From Rubripirellula sp. (lineage in GTDB: Bacteria > Planctomycetota > Planctomycetia > Pirellulales > Pirellulaceae), in contig JAAXJB010000089.1 in the NCBI GenBank assembly GCA_012270065.1, positions 1 through 60,650 on the forward strand: DNA of 60,650 bases, written 5' to 3'. Made by a program: the position numbers and the translations under genes. Position 1 is the stretch's first letter; each line of letters starts with the position of its first letter. Shown piece after piece: positions 39,350 to 48,583 of this stretch. Under the pieces are notes generated by a model that made no database searches, had not been told where the DNA came from, and was given only the letters and a program-made list of their open reading frames with translations.

Positions 39350-39982
39350 TCAGACAAGGTTCTTGCGCACAGCCCAGACAGCGGCCTGAGTTCGATCACT
39401 GACACCGATTTTTCGGAGGATATGCTGAACGTGCTCTTTGACAGTCTCGTAGCTGATCCCCAACATTTTGGCGATTTCCTTGTTGGTCAACCCCAGAGCC
39501 ATCTGCCTCAATACCTCGCTCTCCCGTTGTGTCAGCGGCACCTCAATGTCCTGACTGAGCCTCGGGGTCGCCAAAGCACCTGTCACACGACGCAACTCCT
39601 CACGCGTCCACGCAGATTCACCAGCAACAGCAGTCTGAAGAGCTTCAACAAGCCTTTCACGGGAGGCAGACTTCAAAACATACCCGGACGCTCCCAGAGC
39701 AACCGCTCGAGCGATGTAGGTCGGGTTGTCGTAAGCAGAAAACAACACAATGGGTAAGTCTGGATGATCCAACTTCATCCGCCCGAGAGCGTTCAAGCCA
39801 TCACCACCTTCCATCCGGATGTCCATCAACACAACATCCGGCGAGAGCGTTTCAATGGATTCAATCGCCTCCGCGGCCGATGCTGCCTGACCGACAATTT
39901 CCAGATCTGTCATCTCCAGCATGGAGTGCAGGCCAAGCCGGATAATTTCATGATCATCAACAATCAGTAATTTCTTGCTCAT
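39350..39982 (-). CDS. NarL/FixJ-type response regulator, no kinase nearby
   Basis: This 210-residue two-domain protein has a receiver domain (residues 1-120) with the acidic pair in IVDDHE, phospho-acceptor Asp in VVLMDIRM (about residue 54), the Ser in LFSAYD and Lys in YVLKSA. A LuxR-type helix-turn-helix at the C-terminus reads LTQRESEVLRQMALGLTNKEIAKMLGISYETVKEHVQHILRKIGV. It should activate or repress transcription after phosphorylation. No histidine kinase is in the window, so its signal is unknown. The start is ATG 39982, with a 486 bp untranslated region upstream. Confidence 0.95.
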   Translation of the reverse strand: MSKKLLIVDDHEIIRLGLHSMLEMTDLEIVGQAASAAEAIESIETLSPDVVLMDIRMEGGDGLNALGRMKLDHPDLPIVLFSAYDNPTYIARAVALGASGYVLKSASRERLVEALQTAVAGESAWTREELRRVTGALATPRLSQDIEVPLTQRESEVLRQMALGLTNKEIAKMLGISYETVKEHVQHILRKIGVSDRTQAAVWAVRKNLV

Positions 39983-40468
39983 GGTATGTCCGCAGATTGC
40001 GTCAGCACTTAGTTAATAAAGAAACAGTAGAAGAGAATAAAACCAGAGACCCGGCTCAGGATATCGCCCAACAGAACCAGTCTCGGAAATCATCATGACA
40101 ACCTGACAGTCCCGCAAAACGGGCTATTAGCTTATCCCCTGAGTTTTACGGATGGTAGCGTAAAAAGTCCAGTCACCCAGTGTTAAACAGGAGAAAAGCC
40201 GAATCCTATCGCAGCGATCGGATTATCAGTGGAACTATGTCCACGCGACTTACGGACACTGACGCAACGTTACAAACCCTTACAGAAAAGATCGCTGAAT
40301 CCGGTTCCTCAACAACATGAGCAGTCGCGTCAAACGACCTCGCTGGTGAGACTTAATTCAATGACATCACACCAGCAAACACGGTGAGCTTTCCATCACA
40401 AGACAGTTCCCGCCGACGAACCGATGCCAATGTTTGGCTCACTGAATTACCTGTCATCTCGTTGAGTT
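39983..40468. other. Intergenic region upstream of the response regulator
   Basis: This 486 bp region should include the response-regulator promoter and the 3' region of the low-complexity protein gene. I see no RNA gene or clear hairpin with a T-run. A 61-codon plus-strand frame at 40384 overlaps the next gene antisense and looks spurious. Confidence 0.4.
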
Positions 40469-42223
40469 TCAGGTTGAGGAAGCGTTTGAATTGGCCATTC
40501 GCTTGGCGGCTACCATCTCTTGATACTGCAAGCGAAGGTTTTTCAACCAGAAGACAAGGTAAACATTAACAACCAGTGAAATGAGCAAGATACCGTTGAA
40601 CAACGGTTGGGTCGTCGTAGATCCTGATTGAGCGAATGAAGGTTCTGACGGTTTGTTGATGGAACCGGCACTTGCGTTGGACACAGGACGTTGTGTTTCT
40701 TCTGTCAGGGATGATGCTGCGGAGTGACTGTTGCTCGATACATCCGGCCTACGAATGGATGAGCTAGCGTTCATCGCGACACTGTTCTGTGCCGAACGGG
40801 GATACACGGCATTGGCATGGCTGGCTGTTTGATTCACCGCATCTGCATGAAAGCTTGCTCGCCCGGTCTCATTGATCCGCCGATGATCCGTCGCAGTTTC
40901 TGTCGCCGATGCAATGCGTTGCCCGGTACGATCCACGGGGTAACCAAATGCATCGACCGACCAAGCGCCTGCAGCAACCTGTGCAGCAGAAAGTCGAGCA
41001 TCAGGATGCGGAACAGAAAAACCATGCGTGGATGCACGCGGAATCGAATCAATGCGGGCAGCGGCAGTATCAGCTGAAGCCCCATCAGGCGATACTGCGG
41101 TGAATGATGCTGACGGATTCGGCCCGAATCGCCCTAATGGCGGTTGACCAACCGGCAAATCGTTGAGCGGCTGGCCCGTTCCTGCTGTTGGCTGCGAACG
41201 GTTGTTTGCTACTGGGTTCGTCGGCGTGCGATTGACAAGGTTTGCCCCAAAGCTGCCCGTGGCAGCATTGTTTGCAGCACGATTGTCGGCGAAAATGCCG
41301 TTCTCACCTGGTTTATCACCGCTACTGGCTACAGGATTATTCCTGCCAGTCGTCTGCAACCCTGGTAGGGCCGAAGATCGCATTGTGCCGCCATTTGAGT
41401 CGACTGACAAACTTTCGGGCGTTCGACCAAAAGTGTCGGTTGGCAATAGAGGACTTGCACTTGTGGCTCGAGCTTCCGCCGTCACGTTCTCATTAGAAGC
41501 CGCATTGAAACTTGAACCTGACGCGGTCGGCGTTGTGGTGGGCAACGGAAACTGCCCCCATGCCGTAGCCCGCGTGTTCGTCTCTCCCGGCATTGTCGTC
41601 TGACCAGCTGCTCCGGAAGCCACTACAGCATTCGCCGTACCCGTGAACGGTGGCGTTTCAAATGCGGACGACTCAGCAGTTGAAGGAAACGTGGTTCCGT
41701 TGGTAGCACCCTGCGCTGCAGCCGCGGGAGAAATAGGCCGTCCCGCACGATCAACATTCGGTGCAACCGTGCGTCCCGCCTCGGCTAACGACGGCGGCAC
41801 TGTTGGAAGACTAAAACCTGAATTTGTGGTTGCCCCAGTATTCTGAGGCTTACGCATTGTGATCTTCCGTGAATTCAGCGCTGACTGCAAAGCAAAATCA
41901 CTTGAGTTCCTGGTAAGCACGGGAACCGTGGTTGCAACCCCAGCACTTGCCAAGTCCTGCTTCTGCAATCCAGAGACACTTTTGCCTGATTCACAAACCG
42001 ATGTGTCAGACACCAGTTGCACGGCTGTACCCAGCTCGTCACCCAAGGGACAGTCAGCACTTCCATGCGAATTCAATTTCGAGGTTACGTCCCGCTGGAC
42101 AACACCCGTATCAATGAATCCAGTCTCTAAATCCACTCCGTGGAAAAAAGAAACACCATGATGAAATGGTGTACCGGACATACCCAGCAACATCGTCACC
42201 AATAGCACAGGGACTCCGCCCAT
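40469..42223 (-). CDS. Low-complexity extracytoplasmic protein with C-terminal membrane anchor
   Basis: This 584-residue protein has a hydrophobic signal-like start (MGGVPVLLVTMLLGMSG). About 500 residues follow that are rich in Ala, Ser, Thr, Asn, Gly and Pro and poor in predicted structure (SSALPGLQTTGRNNPVASS and the like). Two short blocks resemble each other: NVDRAGRPISPAAA and DAFGYPVDRTGQRI. The C-terminus carries one transmembrane segment (LFNGILLISLVVNVYLVFWL) followed by a basic cytoplasmic end KNLRLQYQEMVAAKR. It probably spans the periplasm as a flexible linker or surface protein. The family is not recognised. Confidence 0.75.
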   Translation of the reverse strand: MGGVPVLLVTMLLGMSGTPFHHGVSFFHGVDLETGFIDTGVVQRDVTSKLNSHGSADCPLGDELGTAVQLVSDTSVCESGKSVSGLQKQDLASAGVATTVPVLTRNSSDFALQSALNSRKITMRKPQNTGATTNSGFSLPTVPPSLAEAGRTVAPNVDRAGRPISPAAAAQGATNGTTFPSTAESSAFETPPFTGTANAVVASGAAGQTTMPGETNTRATAWGQFPLPTTTPTASGSSFNAASNENVTAEARATSASPLLPTDTFGRTPESLSVDSNGGTMRSSALPGLQTTGRNNPVASSGDKPGENGIFADNRAANNAATGSFGANLVNRTPTNPVANNRSQPTAGTGQPLNDLPVGQPPLGRFGPNPSASFTAVSPDGASADTAAARIDSIPRASTHGFSVPHPDARLSAAQVAAGAWSVDAFGYPVDRTGQRIASATETATDHRRINETGRASFHADAVNQTASHANAVYPRSAQNSVAMNASSSIRRPDVSSNSHSAASSLTEETQRPVSNASAGSINKPSEPSFAQSGSTTTQPLFNGILLISLVVNVYLVFWLKNLRLQYQEMVAAKRMANSNASST

Positions 42224-42351
42224 CGTTCAATCCTTTAATCGCGCGGAAGTTTTTGGAGATACTCACCAAAACAGGGAAACCATGACTACGCTTCATCAAC
42301 CGTGGACAACACAGCAGGCCCTCCGGCTCGAAAACTGATCTCCCCAAAGAA

Positions 42352-42579
42352 TCATCCTACAAGAATTCGCTCCATCACCCGATACCAAAACTCGCCTTCA
42401 TGCAAATATGCTAGCAACGAAAAAGGCAAGGTTAGAAAGATGATTAGCCCTATTAACCCGGGCAAGCTTGAATTCGAAGCAGAACGTTGAGCCACGCTGG
42501 CAGTCACGTTGAGATGGCGGCTCGCGGGATCAAAGAGGCAACTCAAAAACGAATCATCAAAAATCTTGACACGGCACAT
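42352..42579 (-). CDS. Possible small single-pass membrane protein behind the cysteine desulfurase
   Basis: A 75-codon frame from ATG 42579 (or 81 codons from TTG 42597, two bases past the upstream stop) encodes a soluble start, the strongly hydrophobic LPGLIGLIIFLTLPFSLLAYL and a short charged end EGEFWYRVMERILVG. It follows the cysteine desulfurase gene by 19 bp on the same strand. The membrane segment and position favour a real gene, but no homologue is recognised. The region between it and the next gene (42224-42351) shows nothing further. Confidence 0.4.
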   Translation of the reverse strand: MCRVKIFDDSFLSCLFDPASRHLNVTASVAQRSASNSSLPGLIGLIIFLTLPFSLLAYLHEGEFWYRVMERILVG

Positions 42580-42598
42580 CCATGACCGGTGTATCAAT

Positions 42599-43768
42599 TC
42601 ACTTTGCTAATGCAAGCAATTGATTGTGGCCCTCAAGCAACACTTCACAAGCTTCTTCGATCTCATCTGCTTGATTGAAACGCCCCACGCCGAATCTCAC
42701 GCTGCGGCGAGCACGAGACTCACTTATACCCAACGCGGTAAGAACATGACTGGGAGTGGAATGCGCTGCACTACAGGCAGAACCACTACTGAAAGCAATC
42801 TGAGGTACAGCAGACATCCAGGCCTGTCCCTCAATCTGCGGCAGGGCAAAATTGAGATTTCCGGGCAGACGATGCTCTTGATCCAACGCCGGGCCATTTA
42901 GATGCAAGCCGTCAATCGCTTCATTCAGACGCATCCAGATCCGATCACGCAGCTCGCCAACCCTGTGATTATGCTCTGTCATTTGATCGGCACAAATTTG
43001 CATCGCGGCTGCCATGCCAATAATTCCAGCCGGATTCATCGTGCCACTTCGAATTCCACGCTGTTGTCCTCCACCAACGATCTGGGGATTCAGTCGCACA
43101 CGGCGATTCGAATTCCCCACCATCAGTAATCCAGTTCCTTTTGGGCCATAGAGTTTGTGTGCGGTAGCACTCAAGAGATCAATATCAGCATCAAGAACAT
43201 CAACTGGTATACGCCCCACCGCCTGAGTTGCATCGCTATGCAACAGCGCTCCGCGCGAATGGGAAATCCGGGCAATTTCCTTCATTGGAGCAATCGCACC
43301 GATTTCATTGTTCGCCCACATCACTGATACCAATGCTGTGTCGTCGTCGATCGCCTCTTCAAGTTTTTGCAAATCAACGACACCAGCATCCATGCGACCA
43401 TCCTGTTGAACGGGTACGCGTGTTACCCGGAACCCGTGTTTCTGCAAGTCTTCAAACACGTCCAAAACAGCAGGATGTTCCGTGGAGACTGTAACAATAT
43501 GCCGACGTTTCTGCCTTGGATGGGTACACAGACCTCGAATCGCAAGGTTGTTGCTTTCGGTAGCCCCGCTCGTCATGACGATGGAATCCGATGGAGCATT
43601 CAGCAGCCTTGCAATTTGCTCGACGGCATTATGCATGGCCTGATTCGACTCTACCCCCAACGCGTGCCCGCTATGTGGATTGCCATAATTTTCTGCCAGC
43701 CAAGGCACCATTGCATCCACGACTCTGGGATCACACCGGGTCGTGGCGTGATTATCAAGGTATATCAT
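42599..43768 (-). CDS. iscS: Cysteine desulfurase (IscS/NifS family)
   Basis: This 389-residue PLP enzyme takes sulfur from cysteine for Fe-S clusters and thiolated tRNA. It shows YLDNHATTRCDPRVVDAM at the start, TSGATESNN, the His in STEHPAVL, HSDATQAVG, the PLP lysine in SATAHKLYGPKG and the catalytic cysteine in SSGSACSAAHSTPSHVL. It begins at ATG 43768. No iscU, iscA or iscR gene is adjacent, so it is not in a classical isc operon. The gene symbol is by family; nifS would be equally acceptable. Confidence 0.93.
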   Translation of the reverse strand: MIYLDNHATTRCDPRVVDAMVPWLAENYGNPHSGHALGVESNQAMHNAVEQIARLLNAPSDSIVMTSGATESNNLAIRGLCTHPRQKRRHIVTVSTEHPAVLDVFEDLQKHGFRVTRVPVQQDGRMDAGVVDLQKLEEAIDDDTALVSVMWANNEIGAIAPMKEIARISHSRGALLHSDATQAVGRIPVDVLDADIDLLSATAHKLYGPKGTGLLMVGNSNRRVRLNPQIVGGGQQRGIRSGTMNPAGIIGMAAAMQICADQMTEHNHRVGELRDRIWMRLNEAIDGLHLNGPALDQEHRLPGNLNFALPQIEGQAWMSAVPQIAFSSGSACSAAHSTPSHVLTALGISESRARRSVRFGVGRFNQADEIEEACEVLLEGHNQLLALAK

Positions 43769-43860
43769 GAGGTTGACCTGTAAGTGAATTCAGGCATGGT
43801 CAGGTTTTTCAGGCAGAATAATGTATGCACGGAAATCAGATACTCAAAAGCAAATCCTGA

Positions 43861-44532
43861 TCAGGCCTGATACAGGGCGTCAATTGCAAGCTGAGTCCAG
43901 GTCTCGAGGCGATCTCGCTCGGCTCGCAAATCATCGAGCGTCACAAAACCTCCCTCAGCCAAATCAGCTTCGTTACTGGAAACGTCCGGACTCTCAAGTA
44001 TGAAACGATGCACAACGCCGAGGTGTACTTTCCCGACATCATTGGATGGATCATAAATCAGCCCCTCTCTTTTTTCGGTATAAGCGGAATCAAGGCAAAC
44101 CTCTTCCGCCAATTCTCTTTGCATGCCTGTCGTGTACGGATCGGCCCCATCGGCTGAATCCTCCTGACTGATATGCCCCCCGATACCGACACTCCGCTTG
44201 GCATGCAAACGCGACTCGCCACCACCCCCACCACGTGTGTAAGCAAAGAGGCGAATGACACCGTCACCATCAGTCCATTCCAGTAACACATAGGGAATCA
44301 ATTGTTTGTAAGACGGGTCGGTTTCCATCGCCTCACGAGGTTTGAACGACAGTTGGTCACTGTTCAAAATGGGGACGAGAAACCTGTCGACGTCTGATTC
44401 AAACCCATCAATTGTCCCGATCTTCTGAATCACGGACTCTGGTATGACTAGGATGTGTTCTTCTGGGACAGACAATGATTTCTCCTTTGTGAAATCGTGT
44501 TGAGTTGGCGGGTGGCTTGATCTTGGTGTCAT
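43861..44532 (-). CDS. NUDIX-domain protein
   Basis: This 223-residue protein has a NUDIX box spread over GGHISQEDSADGADPYTTGMQRELAEEV (about residues 117-144), fitting Gx5Ex7REUxEExGU with a longer loop. The N-terminal part (EEHILVIPESVIQ, VPILNSDQLSFKPREAMETD) and the phrase YKQLIPYVLLEW are found in a NUDIX subfamily sometimes labelled phosphoesterase. It probably hydrolyses a nucleoside diphosphate derivative; the substrate is unknown. The upstream cysteine desulfurase lies on the same strand 92 bp downstream of its stop. Confidence 0.82.
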   Translation of the reverse strand: MTPRSSHPPTQHDFTKEKSLSVPEEHILVIPESVIQKIGTIDGFESDVDRFLVPILNSDQLSFKPREAMETDPSYKQLIPYVLLEWTDGDGVIRLFAYTRGGGGGESRLHAKRSVGIGGHISQEDSADGADPYTTGMQRELAEEVCLDSAYTEKREGLIYDPSNDVGKVHLGVVHRFILESPDVSSNEADLAEGGFVTLDDLRAERDRLETWTQLAIDALYQA

Positions 44533-44786
44533 CAGCCGGACATGCTTGGCCTTGTTAATTACCGTGTTTCAAAAGGGCAGGGGAGACAAGGACCGCAAGG
44601 CCCGGCGAGACTCCGGTATCATGAGGCTTCCCAAGCGTGACGTCGACGTTCGTCGCTCAGATTATCCGCCAAGCAAACCTGCCAACATTCTGGTTGATTG
44701 TTTGCCCAAGGATAACAAGAGGATCGTGAACGGTTCAGACCACCAAACATCCCTATCCCACAAAAAAACGCTCTGGATCGATTCAA

Positions 44787-45878
44787 ATGGAAAAGAAAAT
44801 CTCTCGGCGAGCCGCTGTTGGAACGGGTTCGAAAGTGGCGGCCGGCCTGTTCACGTCCGGACTTACCTCACAAGTTCATGGTACTCAAGGACAGTCTCGC
44901 AGGATTCGAATCGGGCAAATTGGGACACGCCATCCTCATGCAGCGGGAAAACTTGCCGCAATCCGGGCACTCGACGACACATTTGAACTGGTGGGCGTGG
45001 TTGAACCGGATGAAAAACGGCGCAAATTGCTTGCCGAAAACGACACCTATCGCGGCATTCGATGGATGAGTCAGAAGGATTTGCTGGACAGCGACGTAGC
45101 AGCGATTGCTGTTGAGACCGAAGTCGCTCAACTTGTCCCCACCGCCATGATGTGCCTGACAGCGGGAAAGCACATCCATCTGGACAAACCAGCAGGTGAG
45201 TCGCTTTCGGCCTGCCGGGCAATGCACCGGCTAGCAGACGATAAAGGACTTACCATCCAAATGGGCTACATGCTCCGCTACAACCCCGCGTTTGTACTGT
45301 TATTTGATGTCGTTAAAAAAGGATGGCTTGGGCGCATTACAGAAATCACCGCCGAGATGGGAAAAAAAGCCAACGATTCGCTTCGCAGGGAACTGAGCCA
45401 GTATGCGGGTGGGGGCATGTTCGAGCTTGCCTGCCATTTGATCGATGCCATGGTCACAATTCTGGGACGCCCCAACCAGGTTACCGCCCACAATCGACGC
45501 AGCTATCCCGAAAAAGACAACTTTCTCGACAACCAACTCGCGGTCTTTGATTATCCACACACGCTGGCAACGGTCCGTTGCAATCACATTGACCCGTTTG
45601 GATTTCCCCGACGCCATTTCCACGTGGTTGGCGAGCTGGGGAACTTTGAAATCAATCCACTTGAACCGCCCAAAATCCGGCTCGCCTTTGACCAACCGAG
45701 AGGCAATTTCAAGAAAGGATTGCAGGAGGTGGAAGTTCAAGCACGCCGAGGTCGTTACGATGCCGAATTTGAGGATCTGGCCAATGTCATTCTGGGCAAG
45801 AAGAAATTGGCATGGGATTCACAGCATGATCTGGCGGTTCATGAATCTGTTTTGTTGGCAAGTGGCATGAGGGTCTGA
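44787..45878 (+). CDS. Gfo/Idh/MocA family oxidoreductase with Tat signal
   Basis: This 363-residue protein starts with a twin-arginine signal (ISRRAAVGTGSKVAAGLF), so it may be exported folded with its cofactor. The NAD(P)-binding domain reads IRIGQIGTRHPHAAGK, VGVVEPDEKRR and HIHLDKPAGES (the EKP-type motif as DKP). The second domain contains GGGMFELACHLIDAMVTILGRP with the usual catalytic His. Members oxidise or rearrange sugars and related compounds. Many planctomycete paralogues carry Tat signals. The substrate is unknown and the gene stands alone. Confidence 0.9.
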   Translation: MEKKISRRAAVGTGSKVAAGLFTSGLTSQVHGTQGQSRRIRIGQIGTRHPHAAGKLAAIRALDDTFELVGVVEPDEKRRKLLAENDTYRGIRWMSQKDLLDSDVAAIAVETEVAQLVPTAMMCLTAGKHIHLDKPAGESLSACRAMHRLADDKGLTIQMGYMLRYNPAFVLLFDVVKKGWLGRITEITAEMGKKANDSLRRELSQYAGGGMFELACHLIDAMVTILGRPNQVTAHNRRSYPEKDNFLDNQLAVFDYPHTLATVRCNHIDPFGFPRRHFHVVGELGNFEINPLEPPKIRLAFDQPRGNFKKGLQEVEVQARRGRYDAEFEDLANVILGKKKLAWDSQHDLAVHESVLLASGMRV

Positions 45879-45911
45879 GCTCTGCACTGAGTTTCTACGT
45901 CTCTGCATTCA

Positions 45912-45960
45912 TGGGATTCCAAGCTGGGATTCCAAGCATGAACCCTACATCGTGGAATCC
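45912..45960. repeat. 13 bp tandem duplication with an inverted partner
   Basis: TGGGATTCCAAGC occurs twice in tandem (45912-45924, 45925-45937). Its core GGATTCCA is complementary to TGGAATCC at 45953-45960, so either copy could form a hairpin with the same partner. It lies in the convergent gap between the oxidoreductase gene and ruvB. No T-run follows. Confidence 0.6.
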
Positions 45961-46081
45961 ACTGGCAAATGGCTGCAAGCCTGACAGCAGAGACCTGTAG
46001 TATGAGTTCTTGCAAAACAAACAGGGTCAAAAACCCGCGTCATTGCGAACGAGACGAAACAGGTCTCAAGCGCGCCTCAGT

Positions 46082-47107
46082 TCAGCCGGTCGCGCTGGGT
46101 GGGATCCGTTGCAGGTGCTTGTAGGCCTTCTCGGTCGCAATCCGTCCCCGCCGAGTCCGTACGATCAATTCACTGCGAAGCAGGAATGGCTCAACCTCAT
46201 CTTCAAGAGTATCACCGCTGACGTTCATCGTGTGCGCAATCGCCTCCAACCCGGCGGGACCGCCTGCAAAAACACGAATCAGAGTATCCAGATAATTGCG
46301 ATCCTGTTTATCGAGGCCCAATGCATCAATCCCAATCATGTCCAGCGCCGCTGTTGCAACAGATGCACTCACTTTTCCATTCGCTTTGCTTTGGGCATAG
46401 TCGCGAACCCAAAGCAGACGGTTGTTGGCCAGTCTCGGCGTGCTTCGACTGCGAGCAGCGACCACGCTCGCAGCCTCATCATCCACGGGGACCTCGAGTT
46501 TGACCGAATTACGGCGAACAATTTCACATAATTCCACGTCGTCGTACCAACCCAGATGTTCACGAATTTGAAAGCGATCTCGGAGGGGAGCGCTCAACAT
46601 ACCGGCCCGGGTCGTGGCCCCAATCAGGGTGAAAGGTCGCAATTCATAATTCAACGTCCGCGCGCTGACTCCCTCACCCAATACGATGTCGATGCGATAG
46701 TCTTCCATCGCGGTGTACAGGTATTCTTCAACTGCCTTGGGCACACGGTGTATCTCATCGATAAAGAGAACGCTGCCCTCGGAAAGGTTGGTAAGGTACG
46801 GCAGCAAATCCTTGGGTGCTTTCAAACCGGCGCCATTGGCCATCTGGACGACCGTTTCCATTTCCGCTGGAATGACGGTTGCGAAGGTAGTCTTTCCAAG
46901 CCCGGGCGGGCCGTCGAACAAGATGTGCCCCAAAGGTTCACCACGCTTGCGAGCCGCCTCAATCGCAATTTTGAGTCTTTCAATCACATCACGCTGCCCA
47001 ACCATTTCATCCATGCGTTTCGGGCGCAGAGAGCCATCCTGTTCTCGCGGCAGGGATGCCTCAGAAGTCTCAGGGTCAGATTGCTGGTAAACTGCTTCTC
47101 GTGCCAT
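46082..47107 (-). CDS. ruvB: Holliday junction branch migration ATPase RuvB
   Basis: This 341-residue AAA+ motor drives Holliday junction migration with RuvA. Visible are LRPKRMDEMVGQ, Walker A GPPGLGKT (66-73), Walker B LFIDEIHR, sensor GATTRAGMLSAPLRDRF and the C-terminal winged helix GGPAGLEAIAHTMN ... RGRIATEKAYKHL. The segment TPRLANNRLLWVRDYA differs slightly from the common ANRLLRRVRD pattern. It starts at ATG 47107. No ruvA or ruvC is adjacent. It is divergent from bioA with only 79 bp between the starts. Confidence 0.96.
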   Translation of the reverse strand: MAREAVYQQSDPETSEASLPREQDGSLRPKRMDEMVGQRDVIERLKIAIEAARKRGEPLGHILFDGPPGLGKTTFATVIPAEMETVVQMANGAGLKAPKDLLPYLTNLSEGSVLFIDEIHRVPKAVEEYLYTAMEDYRIDIVLGEGVSARTLNYELRPFTLIGATTRAGMLSAPLRDRFQIREHLGWYDDVELCEIVRRNSVKLEVPVDDEAASVVAARSRSTPRLANNRLLWVRDYAQSKANGKVSASVATAALDMIGIDALGLDKQDRNYLDTLIRVFAGGPAGLEAIAHTMNVSGDTLEDEVEPFLLRSELIVRTRRGRIATEKAYKHLQRIPPSATG

Positions 47108-47186
47108 GAATGTCTCACTGCGTTGGTTGCGACTTCCCTAGTTTTACCGGTTTCGCACAGCGATGCGAACCGCAAAATGAACCTAA

Positions 47187-48566
47187 ATGAATGGATCTAT
47201 GACAAACCAAGCTGACCCACAAGTCGCTCACTGGCATGGTTTTACGCAGATGGCTGACCATGACTCGCTGATCATCGAGCACGCTGAAGGCTGCTGGCTG
47301 ACGACCGCAGACGGCGAAAAACTGTTTGATGGAGTTTCAAGCCTCTGGTGCAACGTTCATGGACACCGTCATGCAACACTGGACTCAGCTATCGAGAAAC
47401 AACTCGGAAAAGTCGCCCACATCACCACACTGGGGATGTCCTGTCAGACCACCGAAGATCTTGCCAGTCGTCTTTCCGAACTGACACCAGGTGACCTTGC
47501 GCACGTCTTTTTCAGCAGTGATGGATCATCAGCGGTAGAAGCAGCTCTGAAAATGTCGTTTCAATATTGGCAACAGAGGGATGACCCGAGACCACAGAAG
47601 ACAAGATTCCTGGCACTCGGGTCTGCTTATCACGGTGATACCACCGGTGCAGTTTCTCTGGGAGGAATCAAATACTTCCACCAGCTCTTCGCCCCCATCC
47701 TCTTTTCGCCTGTCCGTGGTCCAGTTCCATGCAGCTACCGGGTACCCGATGGAAGCGAGAAGACAGCTCTGGAGCATTACACCTGCGAAATCCAGCAACT
47801 TCTGGAAAACCATCATCAAGAATTAGCGGCCGTTGTCATGGAGCCTCTGGTTCAAGGAGCAGCTGGCATGATCACTCACCCGACAGGTCTGTTGCGAAAA
47901 ATCCGTGATCTATGTGATCATTACGAGGTACTTCTGATTTGCGATGAAGTTGCAACGGGATTTGGCCGTACCGGCAAATTGTTTGCTTGCGAACATGAAT
48001 CGGTAACTCCCGACATCCTCTGCCTTGGCAAAGGGCTCACGGGTGGTTATCTGCCGATGGCTGCGACAGTGGCTCGACCGCACATCTTCGATGCATTTCT
48101 GGCACCGGCGACGGATTCCCGTCAGTTTTTTCATGGGCACACTTTCGGTGGAAATCCGTTAGCCGCAGCGGTGGCTCTGGCATCGCTGGAGATGCTGACA
48201 CAACCGACCTTTCTCGATTCCGTAATCAGGAAAGGCGAATATCTCAGAAACCGAATTTCCAACCTTCTTTCTGACCACCCGCATGTCGGTGACATCCGCG
48301 GTCGGTGTATGATGGTCGGGATCGAATTGGTTGCTGATCGCAACACACGTCGATCTTTTTCTCCAGAACTCCAACTCGGTCGGTCTGTTTGTCGTCGCAC
48401 GGTGCGAAATGGTGTCTGGATCCGACCGTTGAGCGATGTCATCATTCTCATGCCACCACTTGTCGCAACGGAAGCCGAGCTTGACATGCTTGCAACGGTT
48501 GTAGCTGAATCGATCAAAGCAGAAACGGCGAATCTTGTTGATCAGGCAACTGATAATCTCCATTGA
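47187..48566 (+). CDS. bioA: Adenosylmethionine-8-amino-7-oxononanoate aminotransferase
   Basis: This 459-residue class III PLP aminotransferase of biotin synthesis transfers the amino group of S-adenosylmethionine to make diaminopelargonic acid. Markers are WHGFTQM near the start, GVSSLWCNVHGHRH, FSSDGSSAVEAALKMS, GSAYHGDTTGAVSLGG, CDEVATGFGRTGKLFACE and the PLP lysine in LCLGKGLTGGYLP. HGHTFGGNPLAAA follows. ATG 47187 is used; ATG four codons later is an alternative. No other bio genes are in the window. The sigma factor gene begins 17 bp after its stop. Confidence 0.93.
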   Translation: MNGSMTNQADPQVAHWHGFTQMADHDSLIIEHAEGCWLTTADGEKLFDGVSSLWCNVHGHRHATLDSAIEKQLGKVAHITTLGMSCQTTEDLASRLSELTPGDLAHVFFSSDGSSAVEAALKMSFQYWQQRDDPRPQKTRFLALGSAYHGDTTGAVSLGGIKYFHQLFAPILFSPVRGPVPCSYRVPDGSEKTALEHYTCEIQQLLENHHQELAAVVMEPLVQGAAGMITHPTGLLRKIRDLCDHYEVLLICDEVATGFGRTGKLFACEHESVTPDILCLGKGLTGGYLPMAATVARPHIFDAFLAPATDSRQFFHGHTFGGNPLAAAVALASLEMLTQPTFLDSVIRKGEYLRNRISNLLSDHPHVGDIRGRCMMVGIELVADRNTRRSFSPELQLGRSVCRRTVRNGVWIRPLSDVIILMPPLVATEAELDMLATVVAESIKAETANLVDQATDNLH

Positions 48567-48583
48567 CACATGACAAAACCATC

